A DNA stretch of 55,705 nucleotides from an uncultured Chloroflexales bacterium (GTDB taxonomy: Bacteria; Chloroflexota; Chloroflexia; Chloroflexales; Chloroflexaceae), in contig CALANA010000187.1 of the NCBI GenBank assembly GCA_937925925.1, positions 1 to 55,705 of the forward strand, in the 5' to 3' direction. Below are positions 27,162-36,348 of this stretch, piece after piece. The first letter of the stretch is position 1. Each line of letters opens with the position of its first letter. The notes beneath the pieces were generated by a model. The model did not search any database, was not told the DNA's origin, and saw only the letters and a program-made list of their open reading frames with translations. Position numbers and translations under genes: made by a program.

Positions 27162-28175
27162 ATGCATATCTATAAGCTCCAACAATGGCAGCATACCCAT
27201 CACTTTACTGTGGCGGATCGTCAGGGCGAACGCAATACCGGGATTGTGATCGGATTGACGTTCAGCATGATGCTGATCGAAATTGTGGCCGGATTATCTT
27301 TTGGTTCGATGGCCCTGCTGGCCGATGGCTGGCATATGGGAACGCACGTGGCTGCGCTCGGCATCACCATGTTTGCCTATCGCTATGCCCGGCGACATGC
27401 ACATAATCCACGTTACAGCTTTGGCACCGGTAAGGTGGGCGAACTGGGTGGATTTGCCAGCGCGGTGGCTCTGGCAGTTGTGGCGTTGCTGATGGCCGTG
27501 GAGTCCTTACAGCGTTTTTTTGGCGATGTTGCGATCCAGTTTCACGAAGCCATTGCGGTGGCGATAGTGGGCTTGATTGTGAATTTGATCAGTGCCTTTC
27601 TGCTGCGGGATCATCATCACCATAGTAGTCATCATACGATAGCCCATGGACATAACCACGATCACGATCATGATCACGATCACCAGCATCACCATCCTAC
27701 ACCCTCTGTTCCACACCATCATGATCACAACCTGCGGGCAGCCTATCTCCATGTGCTGGCGGATGCGTTAACGTCGCTCCTGGCGATCATTGCCTTGACT
27801 GCCGGTATGTTCCTGGGTTGGGTCTGGCTGGATGCAGCGATGGGTATCTTCGGTGCGGTCGTGATTACGCGCTGGTCATATGGGTTGCTGCGTGATACGA
27901 GCCGGGTATTACTCGACAGTGATGTCGATTTGTCAACCGTTGCAGCGATACGTACCGCAATTGAAGCCGATGCCGATAATCGCCTTGCCGATCTGCATGT
28001 CTGGCGTGTTGGCCCGCAGCATCTGGCTGCCATTCTGACGGTCGTCACCCATTATCCTCAACCACCAGATCACTATAAGGCCTTGTTGGCTCACTTTGCT
28101 GAACTAAGCCATATCAGTGTCGAAGTTGAACATTGCACCGATCCCCCCTGCCTGACTGTTCCACACCCGGCTTGA
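27162..28175 (+). CDS. dmeF: DmeF-like cation diffusion facilitator (Co/Ni efflux)
   Basis: The 337-residue CDF transporter should export divalent metal, most likely cobalt or nickel. It has six helices, with LLADGWHMGTHVAAL in helix 2 and the second site HVLADALTSLLAI in helix 5. A His-rich loop (about 150-190, repeated HD pairs) lies between helices 4 and 5. A C-terminal cytosolic domain contains RLADLHVWRVGPQHLAAI. The ADGxHMxTH and RYARRHAHNPRYSFGTGK segments point to the DmeF branch. It lies 130 bases after feoC with a family C-like fragment between, so it may have its own promoter. Substrate is inferred. Confidence 0.88.
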   Translation: MHIYKLQQWQHTHHFTVADRQGERNTGIVIGLTFSMMLIEIVAGLSFGSMALLADGWHMGTHVAALGITMFAYRYARRHAHNPRYSFGTGKVGELGGFASAVALAVVALLMAVESLQRFFGDVAIQFHEAIAVAIVGLIVNLISAFLLRDHHHHSSHHTIAHGHNHDHDHDHDHQHHHPTPSVPHHHDHNLRAAYLHVLADALTSLLAIIALTAGMFLGWVWLDAAMGIFGAVVITRWSYGLLRDTSRVLLDSDVDLSTVAAIRTAIEADADNRLADLHVWRVGPQHLAAILTVVTHYPQPPDHYKALLAHFAELSHISVEVEHCTDPPCLTVPHPA

Positions 28176-29009
28176 TGGCGCTGCAACCCGGTCTGCAACG
28201 TTCATAGGCATAGTGGCAGGGGTACTCGTGTGGTTGCCCGCAGTGCCCATCAATGATAAATGATAAACCATGACGGGGCAATGCAAGACAACGCGGGGCA
28301 GCGTCTGCAATGCCCCGCATGGCGAACATTGTCGAGCATTGCAGATCAATGCGGGCACCCACCAGCGGTGCCCCTACGATCATGGTGCAGCGCTGATCGC
28401 CCTGTGACGCATGGTGCGGCGATGCGGGACATGGCGGGCACCCACAAGCGGTGCCCCTACGATCATGGTGCAACGCTGATCGCCCTGTAGCACATGGCGC
28501 GGCGATGACCAGCAATGGGCAGCACGGTTCGGCGCTGAGCGGCATGGTTCGGCCATGGTGGGCTATGTGGCGCATGGGCACGGCTATGCGGAGCCATGCG
28601 TAGGGGCGAGCCGTGTGGTCGCCCGCATTACCCACCGCCACAATGCTAGAACCATGTGCTATACTATGCCCGTCTTTTATGTCGGAGATAACGGTATGTC
28701 CACCTGCGACATGTTTGATATGCCGTGGAAAGAAATTCTAGATCAGTCCATCAACGGCTTACATTGAGATTCAGAGACACATCTCGCACACACAGATGCT
28801 GCTCCGCATGCCGGGCTAGCTCATGCATCTGGCTCCTATGGATTGCGCCTATCGCATCCACTCTGTCGGACATCGTGGCGGGTACAACGATCCCGGTGAG
28901 CGGGTCTGGCAATCCGATGGCACACCGGCTCTGGCCTGGCGCTAGCAGGTCATCCAACAGTGGGAGCAGAATACCATTGGTTTGAAGCATATATGAGCAA
29001 GAGAGGATC
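28176..29009. repeat. Repeat-rich gap with 83-bp direct repeat
   Basis: A unit starting GGGCACCCACCAGCGGTGCC occurs at 28353-28423 and 28436-28507, with GCCCCTACGATCATGGTGCA inside. Further GCGATGACCAGC, GGCATGGTTCGG and CATGCGTAGGGGCGAGC segments belong to the same repeat style. Long open frames on both strands here are artefacts of the repeat. From 28768 to 29009 there is no recognisable gene. Confidence 0.7.
28696..28767 (+). pseudogene. Truncated N-terminus, possibly of an Rpn/PD-D/EXK nuclease-like gene
   Basis: ATG with GGAGA upstream opens a 23-residue frame, MSTCDMFDMPWKEILDQS then a stop. FDxPWKEILDQ resembles the start of a large family of Rpn/DUF4351-like putative recombination nucleases found in Chloroflexota and cyanobacteria. 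The rest of the protein is missing. The match is short and from memory, so this is a weak call. Confidence 0.3.
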
Positions 29010-30047
29010 ATGAGACATTTCTTAGACGTGTGGTGTAAGGGTTGGTATAGCACATATCGAACATGGGCTTTGCTTTTGCTTGTATCGCCACTCCTCATTC
29101 TGATTGGCTGTGGTTCTAGCCGATCCGTTCCTTCTACCACCGGTAGCGTGGCAACAGTATCTGTACCGACCAATATACCGCCAACGATGATGCCTACAGG
29201 TACCCCCACCCCGACGGCCACACCCACAGCAACAGCCACACCGACCCCCGAACCACAGCAGGCACGTTTCGCCGTGATTGGCGATTTTGGACTGGCGGGC
29301 CAGCCTGCAGCCGATGTAGCGGCACTGGTCAAGAGTTGGAACCCGGACTTTGTCGTAACAACCGGAGATAATAACTATCCGATGGGCGCGGCCGAAACGA
29401 TTGATGCCAATATCGGCCAGTACTACCACGAGTTTTTGCCCGATGGTACCAGTGCCTATGGGCCTGGTTCGCCAACGAATCGCTTCTTTCCCACATTGGG
29501 CAACCACGACGCCGATATTGCGAATGGTCAGGCCTATTTTGATTACTTCTCGTTTCTGCCGGGCAACAAACGGTATTACACAGTTGACTGGCCGCCCGTG
29601 CGCATGTATGCCGTGAATAGTGTGTATTGGATCGAGCCAGACGGGATCAAGAGTGACTCCGTGCAAGCAATGTGGTTAAAAGAAGAACTGGCCGCGTCAC
29701 CCGATACCTGGAATATCGTGGTGTTTCACCACCCGCCATATGGATCAGCTTATCATGGCCCCAGTTCGTGGATGCGCTGGCCCTACCAGGAGTGGGGTGC
29801 CGATGTGGTACTCACCGGGCATAATCATGTCTACGAGCGGATTATGATCGATGGGTTTCCCTATATCACCAACGGTCTGGGTGGGGGTGCGCGGTATGCC
29901 TGGGGGAATACGATTGAGGAAGGGAGTGTAGTGCGCTTCAACGCTGATCACGGGGCGCAACTGGTTGAAGCGACTGAACAGCAGCTCACGCTGCAATTTA
30001 TTACCCGCACGGGTGAGGTGATCGATACCTTTACCCTGAACCGCTAA
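29010..30047 (+). CDS. Lipoprotein calcineurin-like metallophosphoesterase
   Basis: The 345-residue protein is exported and lipid-anchored: basic N-terminus, hydrophobic stretch (about 18-33) and lipobox LIGC with Cys34. A Thr/Pro-rich linker (about 52-84) precedes a metallophosphoesterase domain. Its metal ligands are in GDFG (91-94), GDNNY (119-123), GNHD (164-167), FHHPPY and GHNHVYER. The arrangement is like purple acid phosphatase and related phosphoesterases. It probably hydrolyses phosphate esters outside the membrane; the substrate is unknown. RBS GAGAGGA precedes the ATG. It stands alone. Confidence 0.9.
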   Translation: MRHFLDVWCKGWYSTYRTWALLLLVSPLLILIGCGSSRSVPSTTGSVATVSVPTNIPPTMMPTGTPTPTATPTATATPTPEPQQARFAVIGDFGLAGQPAADVAALVKSWNPDFVVTTGDNNYPMGAAETIDANIGQYYHEFLPDGTSAYGPGSPTNRFFPTLGNHDADIANGQAYFDYFSFLPGNKRYYTVDWPPVRMYAVNSVYWIEPDGIKSDSVQAMWLKEELAASPDTWNIVVFHHPPYGSAYHGPSSWMRWPYQEWGADVVLTGHNHVYERIMIDGFPYITNGLGGGARYAWGNTIEEGSVVRFNADHGAQLVEATEQQLTLQFITRTGEVIDTFTLNR

Positions 30048-30076
30048 TGTGGCAGAACGTATGCGGTGGTATGATT

Positions 30077-30231
30077 AGCCGGTCTGTTCGCCTTCAGCAG
30101 AGCGGTACTTTTGGTATGTTTCTCTCACATTTTCGCCTATAGATGAAATGTGGAGAGAAAAATAACGTTCTTTCACACGGCTGTAGACAGAAAAGACGTT
30201 GTGTTGGAACGACCGCGTACCTTGTGTCATT
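30077..30231. repeat. Family C repeat
   Basis: The copy runs from TTCGCCTTCAGCAGAGCGGT to GGAACGACCGCGTACC. Inside is an inverted TTTCTCTCACATTT...AAATGTGGAGAGAAA. Related copies near 1250, 3990, 6040, 27070 and 44870 share the ACCGCTCTGCC and GACCGCGTAC ends. Confidence 0.65.
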
Positions 30232-30260
30232 GTCCACCGCATACCCGCTGTAATGTGAGA

Positions 30261-30285
30261 CCCGGTTCTGTATTTCAGAACCGGG
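30261..30285. terminator. Perfect hairpin between convergent genes
   Basis: CCCGGTTCTG, loop TATTT, CAGAACCGGG: a perfect 10-bp stem. It lies between the phosphoesterase gene and the end of ftsZ, which converge. No T-run is present, so it is a possible bidirectional terminator. Confidence 0.5.
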
Positions 30286-30529
30286 CCAGAAGACGGGATG
30301 CGAACTTTGCCGATATAACGCAACTGCATCTGGTTCAAGAACAGGCCTGACGACGGCGGTTGCGGATGCGGGTTTGCTTCCGGGCTGCTGTACCAACGTC
30401 GGGGTTTCATCATCTTCTCCACCTCAGAGACACAGACAGGTCAGGTTCAACCATCGTATTGCAAGAAATCGTTTACACTTTTCAATTGTATGTCCTACGT
30501 TACCATATCGTACTATTCCTCAAGGGCCA

Positions 30530-30561
30530 CAAAGGGGAGGGGGATCACCCCCTCCCCTTTG
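30530..30561. terminator. Hairpin after ftsZ
   Basis: CAAAGGGGAGGGGG, loop ATCA and CCCCCTCCCCTTTG form a perfect 14-bp stem 74 bases beyond the ftsZ stop. It is the best candidate for the end of the long minus-strand dcw transcript, although the T-tail is poor. Confidence 0.65.
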
Positions 30562-30634
30562 TTAAGGGACGTAAAGTATAATCAGTCTCAGAAGTTTGTC
30601 AAGAAAACGACGATTCCTAGTTTTATCACCACAG

Positions 30635-31819
30635 CTAGCGTCCCCGATTACGATTGCGTAGGAAGGGGGGGATGTCCAGGTCATCACTATTGCCAAAGTT
30701 GGGCATCGACCGTGTCGGCTGGGGTTGGGGCTGGGGCTGCGGTGGTGCCTGGCGCGGTGCTGCAACCGGTGCCGGCTGGGGTTGGGCCGTATGGGCACTG
30801 TGGGACTGGGTGGTACCCGTAGGATACGAGCGCGTCCGTTGCACGGCGGGCCGGTTCATATCAAATCCGGTGGCGATCAACGTAATCTTTACCTCGCCTG
30901 GAGGATAATGGGGGTCAATCACCGCGCCCATAATAATGTTTGCATCGGGGTCAACCGCCTTGGCCACAATATCGGCTGCTTCATATACTTCCAGAATACC
31001 CAGATCTTCCCCGCCGGTAACATTGAAAAGCACCCCTTTTGCTCCATCAATGCTCACTTCCAGCAGTGGGCTGGCAATCGCCTGCTGCACAGCATCGACC
31101 ATGCGGTTATCACCTGCTCCGCGCCCAATAGCCATAAGCGCTGAACCAGCCTGAGCCATAATCGCCTTGACGTCGGCAAAGTCCACATTGATGAGACCAC
31201 TCTGGGTGATTAAATCGGAAATTCCCTGGATCCCATGCAACAGCACGCTGTCGGCCATATGAAATGCCTCGACCATAGAGGTATTCTTGCTGGCTGTTTG
31301 CAGCAGGCGATCATTGGGAATAATAATCAACGTATCCACCACTGGCCGCAGTTGCTCAATCCCCTGCTCGGCCATTTTGCGGCGATGATTGCCTTCAAAT
31401 GAGAAGGGGCGTGTCACCACACCCACAGTCAATGCGCCGAGATCGTGCGCTACGCCAGCAATAATAGGGGAAGCACCTGTCCCGGTACCACCACCCATAC
31501 CGGCGGCGATAAAGACCATATCGGCACCCTTGAGATGCTCATACAGTTCTTCCTGATTTTCTTCTGCCGCCTTCTGACCAGTAACGGGGTTGCCGCCGCT
31601 GCCCAGACCTCGGGTTAATTTATCGCCAATCCGAATACGAACAGGTGCCAGGGCATGCATCAGCGCCTGTGCATCCGTATTCACCGTAAGAAAATCGACG
31701 CCCTGTACCCCTTCGGCAATCATGCGATTGACTGCATTACTGCCGCCACCACCCACACCGACGACCCGGATTTCAGCCACATTTTCTAATGGCAGATCGT
31801 TATTCTCGTATGCTCCCAT
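30635..31819 (-). CDS. ftsZ: Cell division protein FtsZ
   Basis: The 394-residue tubulin-like GTPase forms the division ring. [10 protein letters not shown] (21-30), the GTP signature GGGTGTG (109-115), and the synergy-loop [11 protein letters not shown] region are intact. A Gln/Pro-rich linker (about 330-375) leads to the C-terminal tail peptide [11 protein letters not shown], which binds FtsA. The ATG at 31819 is used because AGGAGG lies 10 bases upstream and FtsZ proteins start here; the open frame extends 25 codons further. Two GTATAC palindromes (31874-31889) lie in the ftsA-ftsZ gap. Last gene of the dcw cluster. Confidence 0.97.
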   Translation of the reverse strand: MGAYENNDLPLENVAEIRVVGVGGGGSNAVNRMIAEGVQGVDFLTVNTDAQALMHALAPVRIRIGDKLTRGLGSGGNPVTGQKAAEENQEELYEHLKGADMVFIAAGMGGGTGTGASPIIAGVAHDLGALTVGVVTRPFSFEGNHRRKMAEQGIEQLRPVVDTLIIIPNDRLLQTASKNTSMVEAFHMADSVLLHGIQGISDLITQSGLINVDFADVKAIMAQAGSALMAIGRGAGDNRMVDAVQQAIASPLLEVSIDGAKGVLFNVTGGEDLGILEVYEAADIVAKAVDPDANIIMGAVIDPHYPPGEVKITLIATGFDMNRPAVQRTRSYPTGTTQSHSAHTAQPQPAPVAAPRQAPPQPQPQPQPTRSMPNFGNSDDLDIPPFLRNRNRGR

Positions 31820-31916
31820 GTTCCTTATCCTCCTGGTTTTTTGTTTTAGACGACAGATGAGAGGTTTCAGTCTGTATACTGCGGTATACCTCACATGCCA
31901 CGAGTCAGTCAGCCGA

Positions 31917-33161
31917 TCATGGTAAAAACTCTTTCAGCCAACCCTTCAAGCGTTCATAGGCGCTTCCCCAACCCCCATTTTGCTCATAGTGACCATTTTG
32001 AGCAGTGCCCACCAGGGCTGGCCCGTGGCGTGCGCCCCAGCGTAGTAATCCGACTGCGGTCGCATAGGGGGGACTGTCAATTGTGTCTGCCAGCCCCGTT
32101 ACATCGACGGGAACCCCCACCCGCACGGGAATCCCTAGCATCTCCCGAATAAGTTCATCAAACCGTGGTAATTGCGCACTGCCCCCGGTTAACACCATGC
32201 CAGCAGGTAATAAACCCTCATAACCGCTGCGCCGAATTTCGTGGTACAGGAACTCTACCACCTCTTCAGCGCGTGCCTGTAAGATTTCGTTCAGTAGGTG
32301 ATGACTAATCTTTTGGTGTTCACCACTGGTCAATGTTTCGACATCAATAACATCGTTATCAGGGTTATCATCAGCAATAGCGTTACCGTATCTTATTTTA
32401 AGATATTCAGCCGTATTTCCAGTTACATGTAAAACGCAGGCAATATCGTTTGTAAAATGATTACCGCCAATCGGAATAACACTGGTATGCCAGATACCAC
32501 CCTGAATAAAAATCGCAATATCGGTTGTTCCACCGCCAATATCAACCAGCATGACCCCGCGATCTTTATCTTCGTCAGTGAGAACAGCTTCGCCCGAAGC
32601 AAGTGGCTGCAATACGAGATCGTCAATCTCCACACCTGCTCGTTGCACACTCTTGATTAAGTTCTGAATCGCCATGATTTCGCCGGTGACAATATGGGTC
32701 TCAACTTCCAGACGATAGCCACTCATGCCGATCGGGTCACGAATACCTTCATGCCCGTCAACTACGTAGGCGCGGGGAATAACATGAATAACCTCTCGTT
32801 GGGTGGGAATCGCTACCGCCTGTGCAGCCTCAACAGCGCGGGCAATATCGTTGCGGGTGATTTCGTGGTCAGGACGACCAATGGCAACCACGCCGCGACT
32901 ATTCAGCGAGGCAATATGCCGTCCAGCAACGCCCACGAAGGCCGTGCCAATGCGATAGCCACTCAGTCGTTCCGCTTTTTCAATACTGGCAGCAATGGCA
33001 TTGATCGCATCATCAATATTCACCACGATACCTTTGTCTAACCCCTTACTGGGAGTTAGACCTACGCCAAGAATATTGATACGGCCTTCAGCACGCAACT
33101 GGGCTACAACGGTGCAGACCTTCGTCGTTCCGACATCAATGCCGACGATGGTATGTTGCAT
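31917..33161 (-). CDS. ftsA: Cell division protein FtsA
   Basis: The 414-residue actin-like protein tethers FtsZ to the membrane. ATP-binding motifs are GIDVGTTKVC (7-16), VDIGGGTTDIAIF and GMVLTGGSAQLP. The C-terminus, SAYERLKGWLKEFLP, is the amphipathic membrane-targeting helix. The length is usual. It is followed by ftsZ after 97 bases. Codon use between about 32400 and 33160 is somewhat AT-richer than its neighbours. Confidence 0.96.
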   Translation of the reverse strand: MQHTIVGIDVGTTKVCTVVAQLRAEGRINILGVGLTPSKGLDKGIVVNIDDAINAIAASIEKAERLSGYRIGTAFVGVAGRHIASLNSRGVVAIGRPDHEITRNDIARAVEAAQAVAIPTQREVIHVIPRAYVVDGHEGIRDPIGMSGYRLEVETHIVTGEIMAIQNLIKSVQRAGVEIDDLVLQPLASGEAVLTDEDKDRGVMLVDIGGGTTDIAIFIQGGIWHTSVIPIGGNHFTNDIACVLHVTGNTAEYLKIRYGNAIADDNPDNDVIDVETLTSGEHQKISHHLLNEILQARAEEVVEFLYHEIRRSGYEGLLPAGMVLTGGSAQLPRFDELIREMLGIPVRVGVPVDVTGLADTIDSPPYATAVGLLRWGARHGPALVGTAQNGHYEQNGGWGSAYERLKGWLKEFLP

Positions 33162-33456
33162 AACGTTCTCTCTTCATTGCTTATATTTGCTGGTTCATAA
33201 AGCTATTGTGCCCATTCCGGTTTATCTCGATGCTAGTAGGAATGCGGATAGTGTCCAACCAGAACGATAGCAAGCGTATCACTATGGTCAATCAGAGTCC
33301 CGGCTGAAGCCGGGGCTCCGGGAGCTAAACCTCGGCTGAAGCCGGATCTCCAGTTTTTTACGACTCAGGTAAGCTTGCTATATCTTCGTGCCTCTGTATC
33401 AATGACCTGAGCAAGATCGATCCTGAACTCATAATCTCATAGACACTTTATTATCA
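33162..33456. other. Gap between ftsQ and ftsA with inverted repeats
   Basis: GTCCCGGCTGAAGCCGGGGC and CCTCGGCTGAAGCCGGATCT (33297-33352) form stem loops of the kind seen elsewhere in the window. No gene is seen. The gap breaks the otherwise tight dcw operon, so ftsA-ftsZ may have a separate promoter here; none was convincing. Confidence 0.55.
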
Positions 33457-34320
33457 CTACTCGACATCAGTATGTGTATTTTGATAATAGGGATTTGATG
33501 GTCGCAAATCCAAAAAGGTAAAGTCTGTATTATCGTTGAGCAGATAATGAAAAATAGCTAGTTTATGATCTAGATTATCTGACTGTCCAAAAACAATAGT
33601 TTGTCCGCTATCCGATGTCACAAAAACTCCTAGACCAAAGTCCCAACCAATACTGGCCGGTGTGAACTGCAGTTCGGTCGGCAGACGTAATGCCAGCAAA
33701 CGGGCCAGTTTCAGCGCATCAGTATCGACTCGCATCCCCAGTTGAATACTATGCCGGGTTGTATCCACAATCACCAGAGTATCTGGTTCTGGTGGGGTAT
33801 GGGCAACATCCAGCACTGTGCCGTTGCCATCAATCAAATAATGAATGCCATCCAGTTGCCAGCGCAGATCTGGTTTGCGTTCGACGACGCGAATACGGGC
33901 ACGATCTGGCAGGGTGATACCAATGCTGACTTGCTCAATATAGGCATTCTCTAGAATGTGTGCCGCAGCGTGATCCAGATCTGCAAACCAGATCGGGGTT
34001 CCAAGTAACTGTGACAACTCTATAACGACCGCTGTTTTGAGCGCATTATTCCCCTCAACCTGCACCTGCTGGATGTGAAAGTCAGGTGATGTAAACAGAT
34101 GATACAACAATCCCAGTGAGACCAGGAACACACCGCCACTGAACAGGCGCCCAGAACCAAGCCAGTAGAGGACAGTGCGCCAGGTTCCAGGATGCGCATG
34201 GCCCCCATTGCGCTCACGAACTGGCTTATGCTGCTGCACGGTAGTATATCTCCGTCGGCTTGCAGGTGATTGTTCCATCTGTCTCATCGCTTTCCCTGCT
34301 GTTCTGCTCCCATAGATCAT
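33457..34320 (-). CDS. ftsQ: Cell division protein FtsQ/DivIB
   Basis: The 287-residue bitopic division protein has a basic cytosolic N-terminus, one transmembrane helix (about 58-76) and a POTRA domain (about 80-150, FHIQQVQVEGNNALKTAVVIELSQLLGTPIW). A FtsQ-type beta domain follows. It links the FtsBL complex to septal synthesis. The first ATG overlaps the ddl stop as ATGA, favouring coupling; an ATG 11 codons in (34287) has GGGAAAG upstream and is an alternative. The position between ddl and ftsA is classical. Confidence 0.9.
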   Translation of the reverse strand: MIYGSRTAGKAMRQMEQSPASRRRYTTVQQHKPVRERNGGHAHPGTWRTVLYWLGSGRLFSGGVFLVSLGLLYHLFTSPDFHIQQVQVEGNNALKTAVVIELSQLLGTPIWFADLDHAAAHILENAYIEQVSIGITLPDRARIRVVERKPDLRWQLDGIHYLIDGNGTVLDVAHTPPEPDTLVIVDTTRHSIQLGMRVDTDALKLARLLALRLPTELQFTPASIGWDFGLGVFVTSDSGQTIVFGQSDNLDHKLAIFHYLLNDNTDFTFLDLRPSNPYYQNTHTDVE

Positions 34321-35423
34321 GCATGGTGCCTGGCGGCATGTCGTTCCAGGGCGAACATAATGAGTCGATCAAGCAACGTAGCATACTCTAGTCCACTGGC
34401 TGACCACATTTTGGCATACATGCTAACGGATGTAAAGCCAGGCATGGTATTGACTTCATTGAGCCAGGGTGTATGGCTGGTCTTATCGAGCAAAAAATCA
34501 ACCCGTGCCAATCCGGCTCCATCAATAGACGTAAAGGCATAACGTGCTAATGTACATAGCCGTTGGGTGAGTGGTTCATCAATGGGGGCCGGGATGATAA
34601 TTTGCGACTGACCACTCAAGTATTTCGCTTGATAATCATACCATTCACCAGCGGGAACAACTTCGCCAGGAATGCTCGTCTCTGGTTCATCGTTGCCCAG
34701 CACGCTCACTTCGATTTCGCGGGCATCAATACCCTGTTCAACAACGATGCGTCGATCATAGCGGGCGGCCTCGATCAGCGCCATCTCCAATGTGGCCCGA
34801 TCATGGGCTTTGCTCACACCCACGCTGCTACCCATGTTCGCCGGTTTCACAAACAGAGGGTAGGTCAGTTGCGTCTCAATAGTGGTATAAACGTGTTGTG
34901 GATCACGTTGCCATTCATGGCGGCGCACCAGCACCCAGGGTAATATCGGCAATCCTTCAGCCGCAAAGGCGGCCTTCATCAACGCCTTATCCATCCCAAC
35001 AGCACTGGCAGCGACTCCGCAACCGACGTAGGGCAGGCCCAGCACCTCAAGCAAACCCTGGATCGTACCGTCTTCACCCATCGGGCCGTGTAAAACCGGA
35101 AAAACAACATCAACGTCCGTCAGCAGCAATTGTACGACGGTCGGCGGGAGCGTTGTTGAGGCGGGTGTCATTGTCGGAGATTCTGCCAGGCCGCTGGTGG
35201 CAACATCAGCCGGTAGGCGGGCCGGATCGGCCATGGCGATCAAGGTCGCCATCGTCTCTGGCCCGGAAAGCCAGTGTCCATCCTTCGTAATACCCACCGG
35301 GATGACCTGATATTTTGCCCGGTCCAGGGCATCCATCACCGCCTGCGCCGATACCAACGATACTTCGTGTTCACCACTCTGCCCACCGAAGAGGACAGCT
35401 ACCCTTGTTTTTTTCTGGTTCAT
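34317..35423 (-). CDS. ddl: D-alanine--D-alanine ligase
   Basis: The 368-residue ATP-grasp ligase joins two D-alanines for the peptidoglycan stem. VAVLFGGQSGEHEVSLVSA near 8-26, VFPVLHGPMGEDGTIQGLLE near 106-125 and FVKPANMGSSVGVSKA near 190 are diagnostic. The C-terminal WLNEVNTMPGFTSVSMYAKM contains the Mg-binding NE-x-N pattern. The ATG is 6 bases after murB. Length is usual for the VanA-like branch of Ddl. Confidence 0.96.
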   Translation of the reverse strand: MNQKKTRVAVLFGGQSGEHEVSLVSAQAVMDALDRAKYQVIPVGITKDGHWLSGPETMATLIAMADPARLPADVATSGLAESPTMTPASTTLPPTVVQLLLTDVDVVFPVLHGPMGEDGTIQGLLEVLGLPYVGCGVAASAVGMDKALMKAAFAAEGLPILPWVLVRRHEWQRDPQHVYTTIETQLTYPLFVKPANMGSSVGVSKAHDRATLEMALIEAARYDRRIVVEQGIDAREIEVSVLGNDEPETSIPGEVVPAGEWYDYQAKYLSGQSQIIIPAPIDEPLTQRLCTLARYAFTSIDGAGLARVDFLLDKTSHTPWLNEVNTMPGFTSVSMYAKMWSASGLEYATLLDRLIMFALERHAARHHA

Positions 35424-35429
35424 CGTGTT

Positions 35430-36344
35430 TTATATAACCTGAACTTCTAATTCCAATGTCACGTTAAACTGACGCAGGACGGTTGTGCGCACCAGTTCAA
35501 TTAAGCGTAACACATCGGCACTTGTTGCGCCACCCAGGTTGACGATGTAGTTCGCATGGCGCTGGCTAATTTCAGCCGCACCGCTACGGGCACCTTTTAG
35601 CCCGGCCTGGTCAATCAGTTGTCCTGCACTGAGCCGGGTTCCATCAGGTACGACAGGATTCTTAAACACACTGCCGCACGAACGGCCCCAGGGCGTTTTA
35701 GCCTTGCGCTCGGCGGCAATCCGGGCCATGGTTGCGGCCAGCGTGGTTGGATCATCGCGGGTGAGGCGCAATTCAGCCGTTAGCACCATCGGTGCCACAC
35801 GACGGCTACCGGCCTCATAAGGCCCAGTGCCCGATCTCCTTCGGGCCTGTTTTAAGCAACTGGTGCGATACCCATAGTCGAGTTGCGCCGTTGACCACGC
35901 TTGCACTTCATCATCCACCAGCACATGCGCACGTTCCAGCACGTGTGCTATATCGCCGCCATAACAACCAGCGTTACCATAGATTGCCCCGCCGATTGTT
36001 CCGGGTAGACCTTCGGCCCATTCCAACCCGCCCCACCCCTGCGCACACACTCGGCGCACGGTTCCGGCTACCGGCGCACCGGCGGCAACGTGCAGCACCC
36101 CGGTTGCACCATGGGCTTCAATGTGCCAGACCTGGGCACGATAACGTAGTACCAGGCCAGGAAAACCCTTTTCACGCACCAGCAGATTGGTGCCACCACC
36201 TAGTACAAAGATGGGCAGATCGCGCTCATTGGCCCACTGCAAAGCATTGCGCAGTTCGTCTATACTGATCGCCTCCAGATAGTAACGTGCTGGCCCACCA
36301 ATACGCCAGGATGTGTGTTTCGCCAGAGGTTCGTTCTCGATCAT
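35430..36344 (-). CDS. murB: UDP-N-acetylenolpyruvoylglucosamine reductase
   Basis: The 304-residue flavoenzyme reduces UDP-GlcNAc-enolpyruvate to UDP-MurNAc with NADPH. Signatures: FVLGGGTNLLVREKGF (FAD), GLPGTIGGAIYGNAGCYGG, and GRSCGSVFKNP, with the catalytic serine. The C-terminus contains AEISQRHANYIVNLGGATSADV. ATG 36344 gives the usual length; a GTG at 36356, overlapping the TPR gene stop, is possible. It follows the TPR gene without a gap. Confidence 0.95.
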   Translation of the reverse strand: MIENEPLAKHTSWRIGGPARYYLEAISIDELRNALQWANERDLPIFVLGGGTNLLVREKGFPGLVLRYRAQVWHIEAHGATGVLHVAAGAPVAGTVRRVCAQGWGGLEWAEGLPGTIGGAIYGNAGCYGGDIAHVLERAHVLVDDEVQAWSTAQLDYGYRTSCLKQARRRSGTGPYEAGSRRVAPMVLTAELRLTRDDPTTLAATMARIAAERKAKTPWGRSCGSVFKNPVVPDGTRLSAGQLIDQAGLKGARSGAAEISQRHANYIVNLGGATSADVLRLIELVRTTVLRQFNVTLELEVQVI

Positions 36345-36348
36345 CTGC

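Noticed and set aside
28114..28641. 175-residue minus-strand frame next to dmeF
   Set aside because: It spans the 83-bp direct repeats and the dmeF 3' end; composition is low in complexity and there is no ribosome-binding site.
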